64,000 nt of DNA, taken from assembly GCF_013364215.1 (NCBI RefSeq), contig NZ_CP054923.1:2480001-2544000 (forward strand), read 5' to 3'. The DNA is from Verrucosispora sp. NA02020. GTDB lineage: Bacteria > Actinomycetota > Actinomycetes > Mycobacteriales > Micromonosporaceae. Positions 28,883 through 42,383 of the stretch are shown here, piece by piece. The notes under the pieces were generated by a model. It had not been told where the DNA came from, searched no databases, and was given only the letters and a program-made list of their open reading frames with translations. Made by a program: the position numbers and the translations under genes. How positions within the stretch are numbered: the stretch's first letter is position 1; each line of letters opens with the position of its first letter.

Positions 28883-29316
28883 TGGCCGAGGGTCCCAAAC
28901 AGCAGATGCCGGCGCGCCGCAAGGCGCGCAAGCGGGCGCTGGACGTGCTCTTCGAGGCCGACCTGCGTGATCGTCCACCGGTGGAGGTGCTCGCCGGTTA
29001 CATCGAGCGGCTCGACAAGCCGCATCCCGAACACCTCGGGTACGCGGTCGGCCTGGTCGAGGGCGTGGCCGGGAACCTGGACCGGATCGACGAGCTGATC
29101 GCCAGTTACGCCGAGGGCTGGACGCTGGACCGGATGCCGACGGTCGACCGGAACCTGGCCCGGATCGCGGTCTACGAGCTGCTCTACATCGACGAGATCG
29201 ACGACGCGGTGGCGATCAGTGAGGCGGTGGAGTTGGCCCGACAGATGTCGACGGACGACTCGCCACGCTTCCTCAACGGTCTGCTCGGCCGGATCGCCGA
29301 GTACGCGACCCGCTGA
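28882..29316 (+). CDS. nusB: Transcription antitermination factor NusB
   Basis: NusB with NusE binds boxA RNA and promotes antitermination on rRNA operons. The 144-residue all-helical protein shows RRKARKRALDVLFEADLR at the N-terminus, an Arg-rich boxA-binding surface, and the conserved VDRNLARIAVYELLY and PRFLNGLLGRIAE. The ATG shares its A with the efp stop (TGATG), so the two are coupled. The gene faces bldD across a shared terminator. Confidence 0.95.
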   Translation: MAEGPKQQMPARRKARKRALDVLFEADLRDRPPVEVLAGYIERLDKPHPEHLGYAVGLVEGVAGNLDRIDELIASYAEGWTLDRMPTVDRNLARIAVYELLYIDEIDDAVAISEAVELARQMSTDDSPRFLNGLLGRIAEYATR

Positions 29317-29383
29317 ACGCTCCCGCCGACAGGCCGGACGCACCAGGGCCGGCGCGACAACCGGTCCCGCGACAGCCGGACCT

Positions 29384-29426
29384 ACGACAAAGGGGCCCAT
29401 GCCGGATGGCAGGGCCCCTTTGTCGT
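29384..29426. terminator. Bidirectional terminator between nusB and bldD
   Basis: A perfect 15-bp stem (29384-29398 with 29412-29426) and a 13-base loop lie between two convergent genes. The A- and T-rich ends of the stem (ACAAAG and CTTTGT) give short U-runs in both directions. Confidence 0.85.
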
Positions 29427-29432
29427 CAGGGG

Positions 29433-29921
29433 TCAGGAGGCGAAGAACGCCCGCGGGTCGGCGACGAGCACACCGTGCTCGGTCAGGCGCTCGATCAGGC
29501 CGGACGGGGAGGCGTCGTAGACGATGGCGAGGGCGCGCAGGTCGTCGGCGCGGATCGACAGCACCCGACCGTTGTAGTCGCCCCGCTGCTGCTGGATGGC
29601 GCGGGCGTACCGGGCGACGTAGGCGAGCTCCTCGCTGGCCTCGTCGTAGAGCCGCTCCAGGTCCAGCACGATCTTGCTGGTGGGCTCGTGCCGCACTCCG
29701 CTGCCGTCGGGCAGCAACTCCGATACGGGAACGCGGTAGAACTCGGCCAACTCGGCCAGACGGGACACGGTGACGGCACGGTCGCCGCGCTCGTACGAGC
29801 CGACCACCACCGCCTTCCAGCGCCCGTTCGACTTCTCCTCCACGCCCTGCAGGGACAGGCCCTGCTGCTGGCGGATGGAGCGCAGGCGGGCGCCCAGAGA
29901 CTTGGCGTATTCAGAGGGCAT
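29433..29921 (-). CDS. bldD: BldD-like developmental regulator, c-di-GMP binding
   Basis: BldD represses sporulation genes during vegetative growth and dimerises when four c-di-GMP molecules bind its C-terminal domain. The 162-residue protein has an XRE-type DNA-binding domain (about residues 5-70, GARLRSIRQQQGLSLQGVE and VVVGSYERGDRAVTV), nearly identical to Streptomyces BldD. The c-di-GMP motif RGD-X8-RxDD is present as Arg113-Gly-Asp and Arg124-Ala-Asp-Asp; Streptomyces has RQDD. The gene lies between nusB and pyrR as in Streptomyces. A GGDEF protein is at 56713. Confidence 0.95.
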   Translation of the reverse strand: MPSEYAKSLGARLRSIRQQQGLSLQGVEEKSNGRWKAVVVGSYERGDRAVTVSRLAELAEFYRVPVSELLPDGSGVRHEPTSKIVLDLERLYDEASEELAYVARYARAIQQQRGDYNGRVLSIRADDLRALAIVYDASPSGLIERLTEHGVLVADPRAFFAS

Positions 29922-30203
29922 TCGGACACTCCCAGTGCTGCTCGGGGTTCTCCCAGCGATCGCTACGGAGCGTGACGGTACGGGGATTCGTACACCCGGT
30001 CAAGTGGTCGAGAGCCGCCGGTTGGAGGCTCCGGGTGAGTTGTCCCGTTCTGCCCGCTGAACCGATACGCGTACGGTCACGCCGTGCGTGGCCGGGACCA
30101 CTCGCTCCCGAGGGTGGTCGCGGCGACGACCACTGGTAACGTGGCCGAAGCCCCTCCGCCGGCCGATCTTGACCGGTCCGGAGTACCCGACGTCCTTTAA
30201 CGA

Positions 30204-30230
30204 CCCGTCCCGTGAGGCGGGGAAGGAGGT
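30204..30230 (+). promoter_or_regulatory. PyrR-binding RNA hairpin next to the pyr operon ribosome binding site
   Basis: The RNA UCCCGUGAGGC at 30208-30218 matches the PyrR-binding loop consensus (UCCNGNGAGGYU). It is closed by CCCG (30204-30207) and CGGG (30218-30221). The Shine-Dalgarno sequence GGAAGGAGGT (30221-30230) starts on the last base of the stem, and GTG follows at 30236. This fits translational repression by UMP-bound PyrR, as described for mycobacteria, because there is no attenuator terminator here. The 314-base gap 29922-30235 otherwise holds the divergent promoters; TAACGT at 30137-30142 is a possible -10 box. Confidence 0.75.
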
Positions 30231-30235
30231 CCGCC

Positions 30236-30823
30236 GTGGCCTACCCATCGGCTGCCCATTCGTCGCCGCCGCGACAACCCTCGGTGAAGGTGATCCTGAC
30301 CAGCGCCGACGTGCAACGCGTCGTCGACCGGATCGCACACCAGATCCTCGAGAAGACCCAGGGCGCCGGCGACACCGTGTTGTTGGGCATCCCGACCCGT
30401 GGCGCCCCGCTCGCCCGGCGCCTCGCCGCGCGGATCAGCGCCTTCGAGGACGTCTCCGTTCCGGTCGGCGTGCTGGACATCACGCTCTACCGCGACGACC
30501 TGCGCCGCAACGCCACCCGGGCGGTCGGTCCGACCCAGCTCCCGGCCGGCGGCATCGACGGCATGCGGGTGGTCCTCGTCGACGACGTGCTCTTCTCCGG
30601 CCGCACGGTCCGCGCCGCGCTGGACGCGCTCGGCGATCTCGGACGGCCCTCCTCGGTGCAACTCGCCGTGTTGGTCGACCGGGGCCACCGGCAGTTGCCG
30701 ATCCGCGCCGACTACGTGGGCAAGAACATCCCGACGGCCCTCGCCGAGAGCGTCAAGGTCACGCTCGCCGAGACTGACGGTGCCGACGAGGTCCGTCTCT
30801 ACGGGGAGGTAGCCCTCTCGTGA
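30236..30823 (+). CDS. pyrR: Pyrimidine operon regulator / uracil phosphoribosyltransferase PyrR
   Basis: PyrR binds pyr mRNA in the presence of UMP and also has UPRTase activity. The 195-residue protein contains the PRPP loop [20 protein letters not shown], the flexible [10 protein letters not shown] region and [20 protein letters not shown], all typical. GTG 30236 is set by GGAAGGAGGT five bases upstream; an earlier in-frame ATG at 30212 lies inside the RNA hairpin. The stop overlaps pyrB. Confidence 0.95.
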   Translation: MAYPSAAHSSPPRQPSVKVILTSADVQRVVDRIAHQILEKTQGAGDTVLLGIPTRGAPLARRLAARISAFEDVSVPVGVLDITLYRDDLRRNATRAVGPTQLPAGGIDGMRVVLVDDVLFSGRTVRAALDALGDLGRPSSVQLAVLVDRGHRQLPIRADYVGKNIPTALAESVKVTLAETDGADEVRLYGEVALS

Positions 30824-31746
30824 TCAGGCACCTGCTCTCCGGCGCCGACCTGGACGCCGAGACCGCGACCCAGATCCTGGACACCGCCGGGGAGATGTCC
30901 GCGGTGGCCGGGCGTGAGGTGAAGAAGCTGCCCGCGCTGCGCGGCCGGACGGTGGTGAACCTGTTCTACGAGGACTCCACCCGTACCCGGATCTCCTTCG
31001 AGGCGGCGGCGAAGCGGCTCAGCGCCGACGTGATCAACTTTTCCGCGAAGGGTTCCAGCGTCGCCAAGGGCGAGAGCCTGAAGGACACCGCGTTGACCCT
31101 CCAGGCGATGGGCGCCGACGCGGTGGTGGTCCGCCATCCTGCCTCCGGTGCCCCGCACCGCCTCGCCGACTGGGTCGACGGCTCGGTGGTCAACGCCGGT
31201 GACGGCACCCACGAGCACCCGACGCAGGCGCTGCTCGACGCGTACACGATGCGCTCCCGGCTGGGCCGCCTGGCCGGCCTGTCGGTCGCGGTGGTGGGCG
31301 ACGTGCTGCACTCCCGGGTGGCCCGCTCGAACGTGCTGCTGCTGTCCACGCTCGGCGCGAAGGTGACCCTGGTCGGGCCGCCGACGCTCATCCCGCGCGA
31401 CATCGTCGCCGCCCTCGCTCCCGGCACCGACGTCTGCTACGACCTGGACGCGGTGCTGCCGTCGTCGGACGTGGTGATGATGCTGCGGGTGCAGCGGGAG
31501 CGGATGGGCGACTCCTACTTCCCGTCCGCCCGCGAGTACGCCCGCCGCTACGGCCTGGACGGCCCGCGGATGCGCCGGCTTCCGGAGCACGCGATCGTCA
31601 TGCACCCCGGTCCGATGAACCGGGGCATGGAGATCACGCCGGAGGTCGCCGACTCGCCCCGCTCCACCATCGTCGAACAGGTCGCCAACGGGGTCTCCGT
31701 GCGGATGGCCGTCCTCTATCTGCTGCTCGGGGGGAACAACCGGTGA
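30820..31746 (+). CDS. pyrB: Aspartate carbamoyltransferase catalytic subunit
   Basis: PyrB condenses carbamoyl phosphate with aspartate, the first committed pyrimidine step. The 308-residue protein has the carbamoyl-phosphate loop [19 protein letters not shown] near residue 48, [19 protein letters not shown], and [13 protein letters not shown] near the C-terminus. No pyrI-type regulatory gene is nearby, as expected for actinobacteria. GTG 30820 overlaps the pyrR stop, and the gene ends overlapping pyrC. Confidence 0.96.
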   Translation: MIRHLLSGADLDAETATQILDTAGEMSAVAGREVKKLPALRGRTVVNLFYEDSTRTRISFEAAAKRLSADVINFSAKGSSVAKGESLKDTALTLQAMGADAVVVRHPASGAPHRLADWVDGSVVNAGDGTHEHPTQALLDAYTMRSRLGRLAGLSVAVVGDVLHSRVARSNVLLLSTLGAKVTLVGPPTLIPRDIVAALAPGTDVCYDLDAVLPSSDVVMMLRVQRERMGDSYFPSAREYARRYGLDGPRMRRLPEHAIVMHPGPMNRGMEITPEVADSPRSTIVEQVANGVSVRMAVLYLLLGGNNR

Positions 31747-33074
31747 ACTCGTACCTGATCAGGAACGTCAGCGTGCTCGGTGCCGCACCGACCGACCTGC
31801 TGATCCGCGACGGCGTGGTCGCCGAGGCCGGCGCGGGGCTCTCCGCGCCGGACGCGACCGTGGTCGAGGCCGCCGGGCTGGTCGCCCTGCCGGGCCTGGT
31901 CGACCTGCACACACACCTGCGCGAGCCGGGCCGGGAGGACGCCGAGACGGTCGAGACGGGGTCGCGGTCGGCGGCGCTGGGCGGGTACACGGCGGTCTGC
32001 GCGATGGCGAACACCTCGCCGGTGGCGGACACCGCCGGGGTGGTCGAGCAGGTGTGGCGGCTCGGTCGGGAGGCCGGGCTGGTCGACGTGCAGCCGATCG
32101 GCGCGGTCACCGTCGGGCTGGCCGGTGAGCGCCTCGCCGAGCTGGGCGCGATGGCCGACTCCGCCGCCCGGGTGCGGATCTTCTCCGACGACGGGCACTG
32201 CGTCGCCGACCCCCGGCTGATGCGCCGCGCGCTGGAGTATGTCAAGGCGTTCGACGGCATCATCGCCCAGCACGCCGAGGAGCCCCGGCTCACCGAGGGC
32301 GCGCAGATGCACGAGGGCGAGGTCTCCACCCGGCTGGGCCTGACCGGCTGGCCGGCGGTGGCCGAGGAGGCCATCATCGCCCGGGACGTGCTGCTGGCCG
32401 AGCACGTCGGCAGCCGACTGCACGTCTGCCACGTCTCCACCGCCGGCAGCGTCGAGGTGCTGCGCCAGGCGAAGGCCCGGGGGGTACGGGTCACCGCCGA
32501 GGTGACCCCGCACCACCTGCTGCTCACCGACACTCTGGTCGGTGGGGGAAGCGAGCTGGCCAGCCCGGAGGTCGCGGACGGATGGAGCCCGGCCGGGTCG
32601 TACGACCCGGTCTTCAAGGTGAACCCGCCGCTGCGGACCGCCACCGACATCGCCGCCCTGCGGGCCGCCCTGGTCGACGGGGTGATCGACATCGTGGCCA
32701 CCGACCACGCCCCGCACGCGGTGGAGGACAAGGAGTGCGAGTGGGCGTACGCCCGGCCCGGGATGCTCGGGCTGGAGACGGCGCTGTCGATCGCGCTCGA
32801 CGTGCTCGGCCCGGAGTGGGACCTGATCGCCGAGCGGATGTCGCGCACGCCGGCGCGGATCGCCGGTCTGACCGAGCACGGGCACGACCCGGCGCCGGGC
32901 ATACCGGCCAACCTGACCCTGGTCGACCCGGAGGTCCGCCGGGTGATCGAGCCGGCCGAGATGGCCAGTCGTAGCCGCAACACCCCGTACGCCCGGATGA
33001 CGCTGCCGGGTCGCATCGTGGCGACCTTCCTGCGTGGCGAGGCGACGGTCCTGGACGGAAAGGCAATCAAGTGA
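31743..33074 (+). CDS. pyrC: Dihydroorotase (class I)
   Basis: PyrC cyclises carbamoyl-aspartate to dihydroorotate. The 443-residue length and the zinc motif [16 protein letters not shown] near residue 55 mark the class I amidohydrolase type. Further metal ligands lie in LHVCHVST and the late [18 protein letters not shown] 31743 overlaps pyrB, and the stop overlaps carA as GTGA. Confidence 0.96.
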   Translation: MNSYLIRNVSVLGAAPTDLLIRDGVVAEAGAGLSAPDATVVEAAGLVALPGLVDLHTHLREPGREDAETVETGSRSAALGGYTAVCAMANTSPVADTAGVVEQVWRLGREAGLVDVQPIGAVTVGLAGERLAELGAMADSAARVRIFSDDGHCVADPRLMRRALEYVKAFDGIIAQHAEEPRLTEGAQMHEGEVSTRLGLTGWPAVAEEAIIARDVLLAEHVGSRLHVCHVSTAGSVEVLRQAKARGVRVTAEVTPHHLLLTDTLVGGGSELASPEVADGWSPAGSYDPVFKVNPPLRTATDIAALRAALVDGVIDIVATDHAPHAVEDKECEWAYARPGMLGLETALSIALDVLGPEWDLIAERMSRTPARIAGLTEHGHDPAPGIPANLTLVDPEVRRVIEPAEMASRSRNTPYARMTLPGRIVATFLRGEATVLDGKAIK

Positions 33075-34226
33075 GTCGTAGGCGTCCCGCGATTCTCGTC
33101 CTGGAGGACGGTCGCACGTTCCACGGCGAGTCGTACGGCAGCGTCGGGGAGACCTTCGGCGAGGCGGTGTTCAACACCGGCATGACCGGTTACCAGGAGA
33201 CGCTGACCGACCCGTCGTACCACCGTCAGGTCGTCGTGCAGACCGCCCCGCACATCGGCAACACCGGGGTCAACGGCGAGGACGACGAGTCACGACGCAT
33301 CTGGGTGGCCGGGTACGTGGTGCGTGACCCGGCCCGGGCCAGCTCGAACTGGCGGGCCACCGGTGGCCTGGAGGACCGGCTCGGCACCGAGGGCATCGTC
33401 GGCATCAGCGGGGTGGACACCCGGGCGTTGACCCGGCACCTGCGCGAGCGCGGCGCGATGCGGGTCGGTATCTCCAGCGTCGAGGACGACCCGCGGGCGC
33501 TGCTGGCCCGGGTACGCGAGTCGCCGCAGATGCTCGGCGCGGACCTCTCCGCCGAGGTGACCACGGCGGAGCCGTACGTGGTGCGGGCCGAGGGCGAGCA
33601 CCGGTTCACGGTGGCCGCGCTCGACCTGGGGATCAAGCGCAACGTGCCGCGTCGGCTCGCCGCCCGTGGGGTGACCACGCACGTCATGCCGGCGCACTCG
33701 TCCATCGAGGACCTGCTGGCGACCGGGGCGGACGCGGTCTTCTTCTCGCCCGGTCCGGGCGACCCGGCCACCGCCGACGGGCCGGTCGGGTTGGCCCGGG
33801 AGGTGCTGCGGCGGCGGATGCCGCTGTTCGGCATCTGCTTCGGCAGCCAGATCCTGGGGCGGGCGCTCGGCTTCGGCACCTACAAGCTCGGTTACGGCCA
33901 CCGGGGCATCAACCAGCCGGTCATCGACCGGGTCACCGGCAAGGTGGAGGTGACCAGCCACAACCACGGCTTCGCGGTGGAGGTGCCCGGCGTGACGCCG
34001 GGTGCGGTGGTGCCGGACCAGGTGATCGAGACCGAGTTCGGCGGCGTGCAGGTGAGCCATCTCTGCCTCAACGACAACGTGGTCGAGGGGCTGCGGGCCC
34101 GGGACGTGCCCGCCTTCACCGTCCAGTACCACCCGGAAGCGGCAGCCGGTCCGCACGACGCGGACTATCTCTTCGACCGGTTCGCCGAGTTGATCGAGGG
34201 CCGGACCCACAGCGAGGGGCGTACGA

Positions 34227-34234
<8 letters not shown>
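33071..34234 (+). CDS. carA: Carbamoyl-phosphate synthase small (glutaminase) subunit
   Basis: CarA hydrolyses glutamine and channels ammonia to CarB. The 387-residue protein has the N-terminal CPSase_sm domain ([18 protein letters not shown]) and a class I glutamine amidotransferase domain. The nucleophile Cys is in [15 protein letters not shown] and the His/Glu pair in [13 protein letters not shown]. The stop overlaps the carB start by eight bases. It serves both pyrimidine and arginine synthesis. Confidence 0.96.
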
Positions 34235-37594
<3,360 letters not shown>

Positions 37595-37598
<4 letters not shown>

Positions 37599-38635
37599 TC
37601 TTCGAGCGGACGCTGCGGCGCGGGCTGTTCCGCATCGGTGGTGGTGACGCCGAGGCGGCGCACGAGTGGACGCTGCGCCGGTTGGCCGCCCTCTCCGGGC
37701 GGCCGGTCGCGCTGGCGGCACTGCGGGCCCGGTACGCCGTGCCCGCCCCCCGTACGGTCTTCGGGGTGCGGTTCCCCAACCCGGTCGGCCTGGCGGCCGG
37801 GATGGACAAGGACGGTGCCGCGCTGCCGGCGTGGCCGGCGCTCGGCTTCGGCTTCGTCGAGGTCGGCACGGTCACCGCGTACCCGCAGCCGGGCAACCCT
37901 CGGCCGCGGCTGTTCCGGCTGCCGGACAGCGAGGCCGTGATCAACCGGATGGGGTTCAACAACGCCGGGGCCGAGGCGCTGGCCGCCCGGCTCGCGGCGT
38001 TGCCCCGTCCGCTCGGCGTACCGCTGGGGATCTCGCTGGGCAAGTCGAAGGTGACGCCGCTGGACGAGGCGGTGGAGGACTACCGGGCGTCGTACCACGC
38101 GTTGCGCGGGCACGGCGACTACTTCGCGGTCAACGTCTCCTCGCCGAACACGCCGGGGTTGCGCGCGTTGCAGGACCGCGCCCACCTGGATGCGCTGCTG
38201 GCCGCGCTGGTGGGGGAGAAGCCGGTGCTGGTGAAGATCGCGCCGGACCTGACCGACGCGGCCATCGCCGAGCTGCTGGAGGTCTGCCTGGCCCGGGGCG
38301 CGGCCGGGGTGATCGCCACGAACACCACCCTCGGCCGCACCGGGCTCGCCCCGGCCGACGAGGCCCGGTCCGCCGAGACCGGGGGGCTCTCCGGCCGCCC
38401 GCTGGCCGACCGGGCCCGGCAGGTGGTGTCCTTCGTGCACACCGAGACCGGTGGCCGGCTGCCGATCATCGGCGTGGGCGGCATCGTGGACCCCGACGAC
38501 GCCGCCCGGATGTTCGACGCGGGCGCCAGTCTGGTCCAGCTCTACACCGGCTTCATCTACCGGGGGCCGGCTCTGCCCCGCGCGGTCGCCCGCGCGGCGG
38601 CGGCTGCCCCGGCTCCGGCCACGACCGGGTCGTGA
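37595..38635 (+). CDS. pyrD: Dihydroorotate dehydrogenase, quinone-dependent (class 2)
   Basis: PyrD oxidises dihydroorotate to orotate at the membrane with FMN and quinone. The 346-residue protein carries the N-terminal helical extension of class 2 enzymes ([16 protein letters not shown]). [13 protein letters not shown] and the catalytic-Ser segment [15 protein letters not shown] follow, with VGVGGIV and [13 protein letters not shown] binding FMN. The frame is open far upstream, but GTG 37595 overlaps the carB stop and gives the expected length. It is the last pyr gene before the repeat-filled gap and bioA. Confidence 0.95.
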
Positions 38636-38830
38636 GCCGGATGAGGCGGCGGCGCCACCCCCGCTCCCGCCGGAGCGGACGGCCACGAACACCAGGCGCC
38701 GCCGCCCCCACCATGCCGACCTCGGCATGCTCGCCTCACCCGGGGCAATCGCCTCTCCCCGAAGGCCCGCCTCTCCCCGGACACCGTCGTGCCTCCGTGC
38801 CCCGGAGTCCGTCCGCGCGCTGGCGGGGTA

Positions 38831-39003
38831 CGGCCGGTCGGCCGGTGGGGTGCTCCCGCGTGGCCTTTGCTCTGCTTCGACGGGCGCATCGGTGGGGTCC
38901 GGCCGGTCGGCCGGAGGAGTGCCTCCGCGCGGCCTTTGCTCTGCTTCAACCCACGCATCGGTTTCAGCCGAGAACCAGTGCGTGGGTTGAAGCAGAGCAA
39001 AGG
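38831..39003 (+). repeat. Second locus of the CCTTTGCTCTGCTTC repeat, direct and inverted copies
   Basis: Two direct copies of a 69-bp unit start at 38831 and 38900; each has a GGCCGGTCGGCCGG part, then CCTTTGCTCTGCTTC at 38864 and at 38933. The second unit's 25-base end (38933-38957) is perfectly inverted at 38979-39003 across a 21-base loop. That arm is the same sequence as the repeat at 27978-28003. It fills much of the 460-base gap between pyrD and bioA; 38636-38830 shows nothing I can name. Confidence 0.85.
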
Positions 39004-39095
39004 GGCCACAGGGGAGTGCGGGGCGGTCGCGCGGACGGCGAGTCCCCGCTACCGGAGGCGGGAGTGGGCATGGGCAGCGTGGAGAGGGAGGGCGG

Positions 39096-40370
39096 ATGAC
39101 GCCGGAGGAGATCCTCACCGCCGACGCGGCGCACGTCTGGCACCCGTACGCGGCGCTGCCGCCGGCGGTGCCGCCGTACCTGGTGACGGAGGCCGAGGGC
39201 GTACGGCTGCGGCTGGCCGACGGCCGCACGCTCGTCGACGGCATGTCGTCCTGGTGGTCGGCGATCCACGGTTACCGGCATCCGGTGCTGGACGCGGCGG
39301 TGACCGACCAGCTCGGCCGGATGAGCCACGTGATGTTCGGCGGGCTGACCCACGAACCGGCCGTGCGGTTGGCCCGGACCCTGGTCGAGTTGGCGCCGGA
39401 GGGGTTGGCGCACGTGTTCCTGGCCGACTCCGGGTCGGTCAGCGTCGAGGTCGCGGTGAAGATGTGCCTGCAGTACCAGCGGGCCGTCGGTCGGCCGGAG
39501 CGCCGCCGGCTGGGCACCTGGCGGGGCGGGTACCACGGCGACACGTTCCACCCGATGAGCGTCTGTGATCCCGAGGGCGGCATGCACCACCTCTGGGGCG
39601 ACGTGCTGCCCCGGCAGGTGTTCGCGCCGGTGCCGCCCGGTGGCTTCGCGTCCGATCCCGACCCGGCGTACGAGGCGGCGCTGGTGGAGGCGGTGGAGCG
39701 GCACGCCCACGAACTGGCGGCGGTGATCGTCGAGCCGGTCGTCCAGGGGGCCGGTGGGATGCGTTTCCACCATCCGCACTACCTGCGGGTGCTGCGGGAG
39801 GTGACCCGGGCGCACGGGGTACTGCTGATCTTCGACGAGATCGCCACCGGCTTCGGTCGGACCGGGACGATGTTCGCCGCCGAGCACGCCGGGGTCAGCC
39901 CGGACGTGATGTGCGTCGGCAAGGCGCTCACCGGCGGCTACCTGACGCTGGCCGCCGCGCTCTGCACGGCGGAGGTGGCGCGGGGCATCCGGACCGGCGG
40001 GGTCCTGGCGCACGGCCCGACGTTCATGGGCAACCCGCTCGCCTGCGCGGTCGCCAACGCCTCGCTGGGACTGCTGCGGGCCGGTGACTGGGCCGGTGAG
40101 GTGGCGCGGCTCCAGCGCGGCCTGCATGACGGGCTGGAGCCGCTGCGCGGCGCACCGGGCGTGACGGACGTGCGGGTGCTCGGCGGGATCGGCGTCGTGC
40201 AGCTGGACCACGAGGTGGACGTCGCCGCCGCCACCGCCGCCGCGGTGGCCGAGGGCGTGTGGCTGCGGCCGTTCCGGGATCTGGTCTACACGATGCCGCC
40301 GTACGTCACCTCGGACGCCGATCTGGCACGGGTGGCGACCGGTGTCGCGGCAGCTATCAGGGCGGGCTGA
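39096..40370 (+). CDS. bioA: Adenosylmethionine-8-amino-7-oxononanoate aminotransferase
   Basis: BioA makes 7,8-diaminopelargonate in biotin synthesis, using S-adenosylmethionine as amino donor. The 424-residue fold-type I PLP enzyme begins with HVWHPYAAL, the BioA signature. It has [32 protein letters not shown], the PLP lysine in VGKALTGG, and [15 protein letters not shown]. The ATG has GGAGGG-type sequence upstream. It sits alone between pyrD and pyrF, with no other bio gene in the window. Its SAM demand is served by the two metK genes nearby, though that proximity may be chance. Confidence 0.93.
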   Translation: MTPEEILTADAAHVWHPYAALPPAVPPYLVTEAEGVRLRLADGRTLVDGMSSWWSAIHGYRHPVLDAAVTDQLGRMSHVMFGGLTHEPAVRLARTLVELAPEGLAHVFLADSGSVSVEVAVKMCLQYQRAVGRPERRRLGTWRGGYHGDTFHPMSVCDPEGGMHHLWGDVLPRQVFAPVPPGGFASDPDPAYEAALVEAVERHAHELAAVIVEPVVQGAGGMRFHHPHYLRVLREVTRAHGVLLIFDEIATGFGRTGTMFAAEHAGVSPDVMCVGKALTGGYLTLAAALCTAEVARGIRTGGVLAHGPTFMGNPLACAVANASLGLLRAGDWAGEVARLQRGLHDGLEPLRGAPGVTDVRVLGGIGVVQLDHEVDVAAATAAAVAEGVWLRPFRDLVYTMPPYVTSDADLARVATGVAAAIRAG

Positions 40371-40446
40371 GTAGATCGTCGCGGATCAGGGACACAGGTT
40401 GAGTAGACGAGCGCGACAGGTTGAGGACGAGAGGAAAAGCTGGCTG

Positions 40447-41283
40447 ATGGAGAGTTTCGGCACGCGGCTGCACCGGGCGGTCGACGAGCGGGGTCCGCTC
40501 TGCGTAGGCATCGATCCCCATCCGGAACTGCTGGCGAAGTGGGGGCTCGACGACGACGTCGACGGGTTGCGACGCTTCGCCCGGACCGTCGTGGACGCCC
40601 TCGGTGACCGGGTTGCGGTGGTCAAGCCCCAGTCGGCCTTCTTCGAGCGGTTCGGGTCTCAAGGGGTGGCGGTACTTGAGTCAACTATCCGACAGTTACG
40701 AGATTCCGGATCGCTCGTTCTGCTGGACGTCAAGCGCGGCGACATCGGTTCGACCGTCCGCGCGTACGCCTCGGCGTACCTGGACCCATCCAGTCCCATG
40801 TATGTCGACGCGGTGACCGCGAGCCCCTTCCTGGGGGTCGGCTCGCTCGCTCCGATGTTCGAGCTGGCCGTCGAGCACGGCGGCGGAGTCTTCGTCCTGG
40901 CGCTCACCTCCAACCCCGAGGGCGCCTCGGTCCAGCGTGCGCGCGGTGCCGACGGGCGCACCGTCGCGCAGACCGTGATCGACGAGATTTCCCAGCTCAA
41001 CGCGGGTGCCGCCCCGCTGGGGAGCATCGGCCTGGTGGTCGGTGCGACGGTCGGCGAAACCGGCTGCGACCTCTCCGCGGTGAACGGTCCGCTGCTCGCA
41101 CCCGGGCTCGGCGCACAGGGCGCCACGGCCGACGATCTACGGGTCGTCTTCGGTTCGGCCCTTACCTCCGTGCTGCCCTCGTACTCCCGGGAGGTGTTGG
41201 GAGCGGGCCCACGGCCGGAGGCGCTGCGGGCCGCGGCGGAGCGCGCCGTGGCGGACTGCCGGGCGGCCCTGGCGATGTCATGA
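40447..41283 (+). CDS. pyrF: Orotidine 5'-phosphate decarboxylase (type 2)
   Basis: PyrF makes UMP from OMP. The 278-residue protein belongs to the longer actinobacterial/myxobacterial type. It has LCVGIDPHPELL at the N-terminus and the catalytic VLLDVKRGDIGSTVRAYA near residue 95, then VTASPFLGVGSLAPM and the phosphate-binding LAPGLGAQGAT. ATG 40447 has GAGAGG about a dozen bases upstream; an in-frame ATG at 40399 is less likely. It is separated from the other pyr genes only by bioA. Confidence 0.94.
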   Translation: MESFGTRLHRAVDERGPLCVGIDPHPELLAKWGLDDDVDGLRRFARTVVDALGDRVAVVKPQSAFFERFGSQGVAVLESTIRQLRDSGSLVLLDVKRGDIGSTVRAYASAYLDPSSPMYVDAVTASPFLGVGSLAPMFELAVEHGGGVFVLALTSNPEGASVQRARGADGRTVAQTVIDEISQLNAGAAPLGSIGLVVGATVGETGCDLSAVNGPLLAPGLGAQGATADDLRVVFGSALTSVLPSYSREVLGAGPRPEALRAAAERAVADCRAALAMS

Positions 41284-41454
41284 CTGACTGACGGCTCGGT
41301 CACTTTGCGGTGATCATCGCGTGCCCACGTTGCCGAAAGCTCCGTTGACCGCTAGTTTTCCCCGCGCTGGGAACCCCTTGGTTCACAGCGACACCACGTT
41401 TCACAGATGCGGCGGTGCGTCCCGCCCGTCGCGATAGGGACCTGAGGAGAACTG

Positions 41455-41772
41455 GTGCCGCTCCCGTCACTGACCCCTGAGCAGCGCGCAGCCGCGCTGG
41501 AGAAGGCTGCGGAGATCCGCAAAGCCCGTGCCGAGCTGAAGGAGCAGCTCAAGCAGGGCAAGACCACCCTCGGAGCCGTTCTTGCGCGCGCCGAGTCCGA
41601 CGATGTCGTCGGCAAGCTGAAGGTGTCGGCCGTGCTGCAGGCGATGCCCGGAATCGGCAAGATCCGAGCCACCCAGATCATGGAGAAGCTCAAGATCGCC
41701 GACAGCCGTCGCCTGCGTGGCCTCGGCGAACAGCAGCGCAAGGCCCTGCTTGGGGAGTTCGCCGCCAACTGA
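41455..41772 (+). CDS. mihF: Integration host factor, actinobacterial type (mIHF/sIHF)
   Basis: This nucleoid protein binds and bends DNA. The 105-residue, Lys-rich protein matches the mIHF family: LPSLTPEQRAAALEKAAEIR, a long helix, then the helix-two-turns-helix DNA-binding region VSAVLQAMPGIGKIRA and IMEKLKIADSRRLRGLG. GTG 41455 has GAGGAGA upstream. It precedes the guanylate kinase gene, as in Streptomyces. It has no sequence relation to the IHF of enterobacteria. Confidence 0.96.
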   Translation: MPLPSLTPEQRAAALEKAAEIRKARAELKEQLKQGKTTLGAVLARAESDDVVGKLKVSAVLQAMPGIGKIRATQIMEKLKIADSRRLRGLGEQQRKALLGEFAAN

Positions 41773-41797
41773 GCACGGCTGCGTGTAGAAACAAGCA

Positions 41798-42331
41798 GTG
41801 AGCTTGGATGACGAGACGCGCCCGGCGGCTCGGCTCACTGTCCTGGCCGGCCCATCCGGCGCCGGTAGGGAGAGTGTCGTCGAGCTGGTCCGGGCGCGTT
41901 CTCCGTCTGTGTGGACGCCGCTCGCGGTCACCACCCGGCCCCGCCGGGAGGGCGAGATGGAGGGCGTCCACCGGCACTTCCTCGCCCCGCGGGAGTTCGA
42001 CCGCCGGGTGGCCCGCGGCGAACTGCTGGAATGGAGCCGCTACGGGGCGTACCGGCGTGGCACGGAGCTGGCGCCGGTGCGTGACCGGCTCGCCGCCGGA
42101 GCGCCGGTCCTGCTGCCGCTCGACCTCGACGGGGCGCTGCTGGTCCGCGCGGTGGTACCCGACGCGCGACTCGTCCTACTCCATCCGCCCGGCCGCCGTC
42201 CGGGTACGGCCGTCCTGACGTCCTTCGACCGCAGCGTGTCGCACGACCGCACCGAGCGCGTGGTGGACGAGCTGGTAGGGTTGATCGGTTCTTCATTCCT
42301 GGCTTCGGCCCGGCCGCGTCCGCGCGGTTGA
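41798..42331 (+). CDS. gmk: Guanylate kinase-like protein with altered P-loop
   Basis: Guanylate kinase converts GMP to GDP. The position between mihF and rpoZ and several family motifs fit: [51 protein letters not shown] and VLLPLDLDGALLVR. However, the P-loop has Arg24-Glu instead of the invariant Lys-(Gly/Ser). The Arg-rich lid region that normally follows DVxGA is shortened to LHPPGRRPGTAVLTSFD. At 177 residues it is a little shorter than usual. The enzyme may be inactive or changed in function; a second guanylate kinase may exist elsewhere. I saw no frameshift. Confidence 0.75.
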   Translation: MSLDDETRPAARLTVLAGPSGAGRESVVELVRARSPSVWTPLAVTTRPRREGEMEGVHRHFLAPREFDRRVARGELLEWSRYGAYRRGTELAPVRDRLAAGAPVLLPLDLDGALLVRAVVPDARLVLLHPPGRRPGTAVLTSFDRSVSHDRTERVVDELVGLIGSSFLASARPRPRG

Positions 42332-42383
42332 GCGCCGGCCCCGCGTGCCACGCGGTCCGTGCGAAAGACGCAGAGGTTAATCC

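Noticed and set aside
29922..30060. BldD self-regulation box upstream of bldD
   Set aside because: Streptomyces BldD binds its own promoter, but I could not find a convincing match to the palindromic box here.
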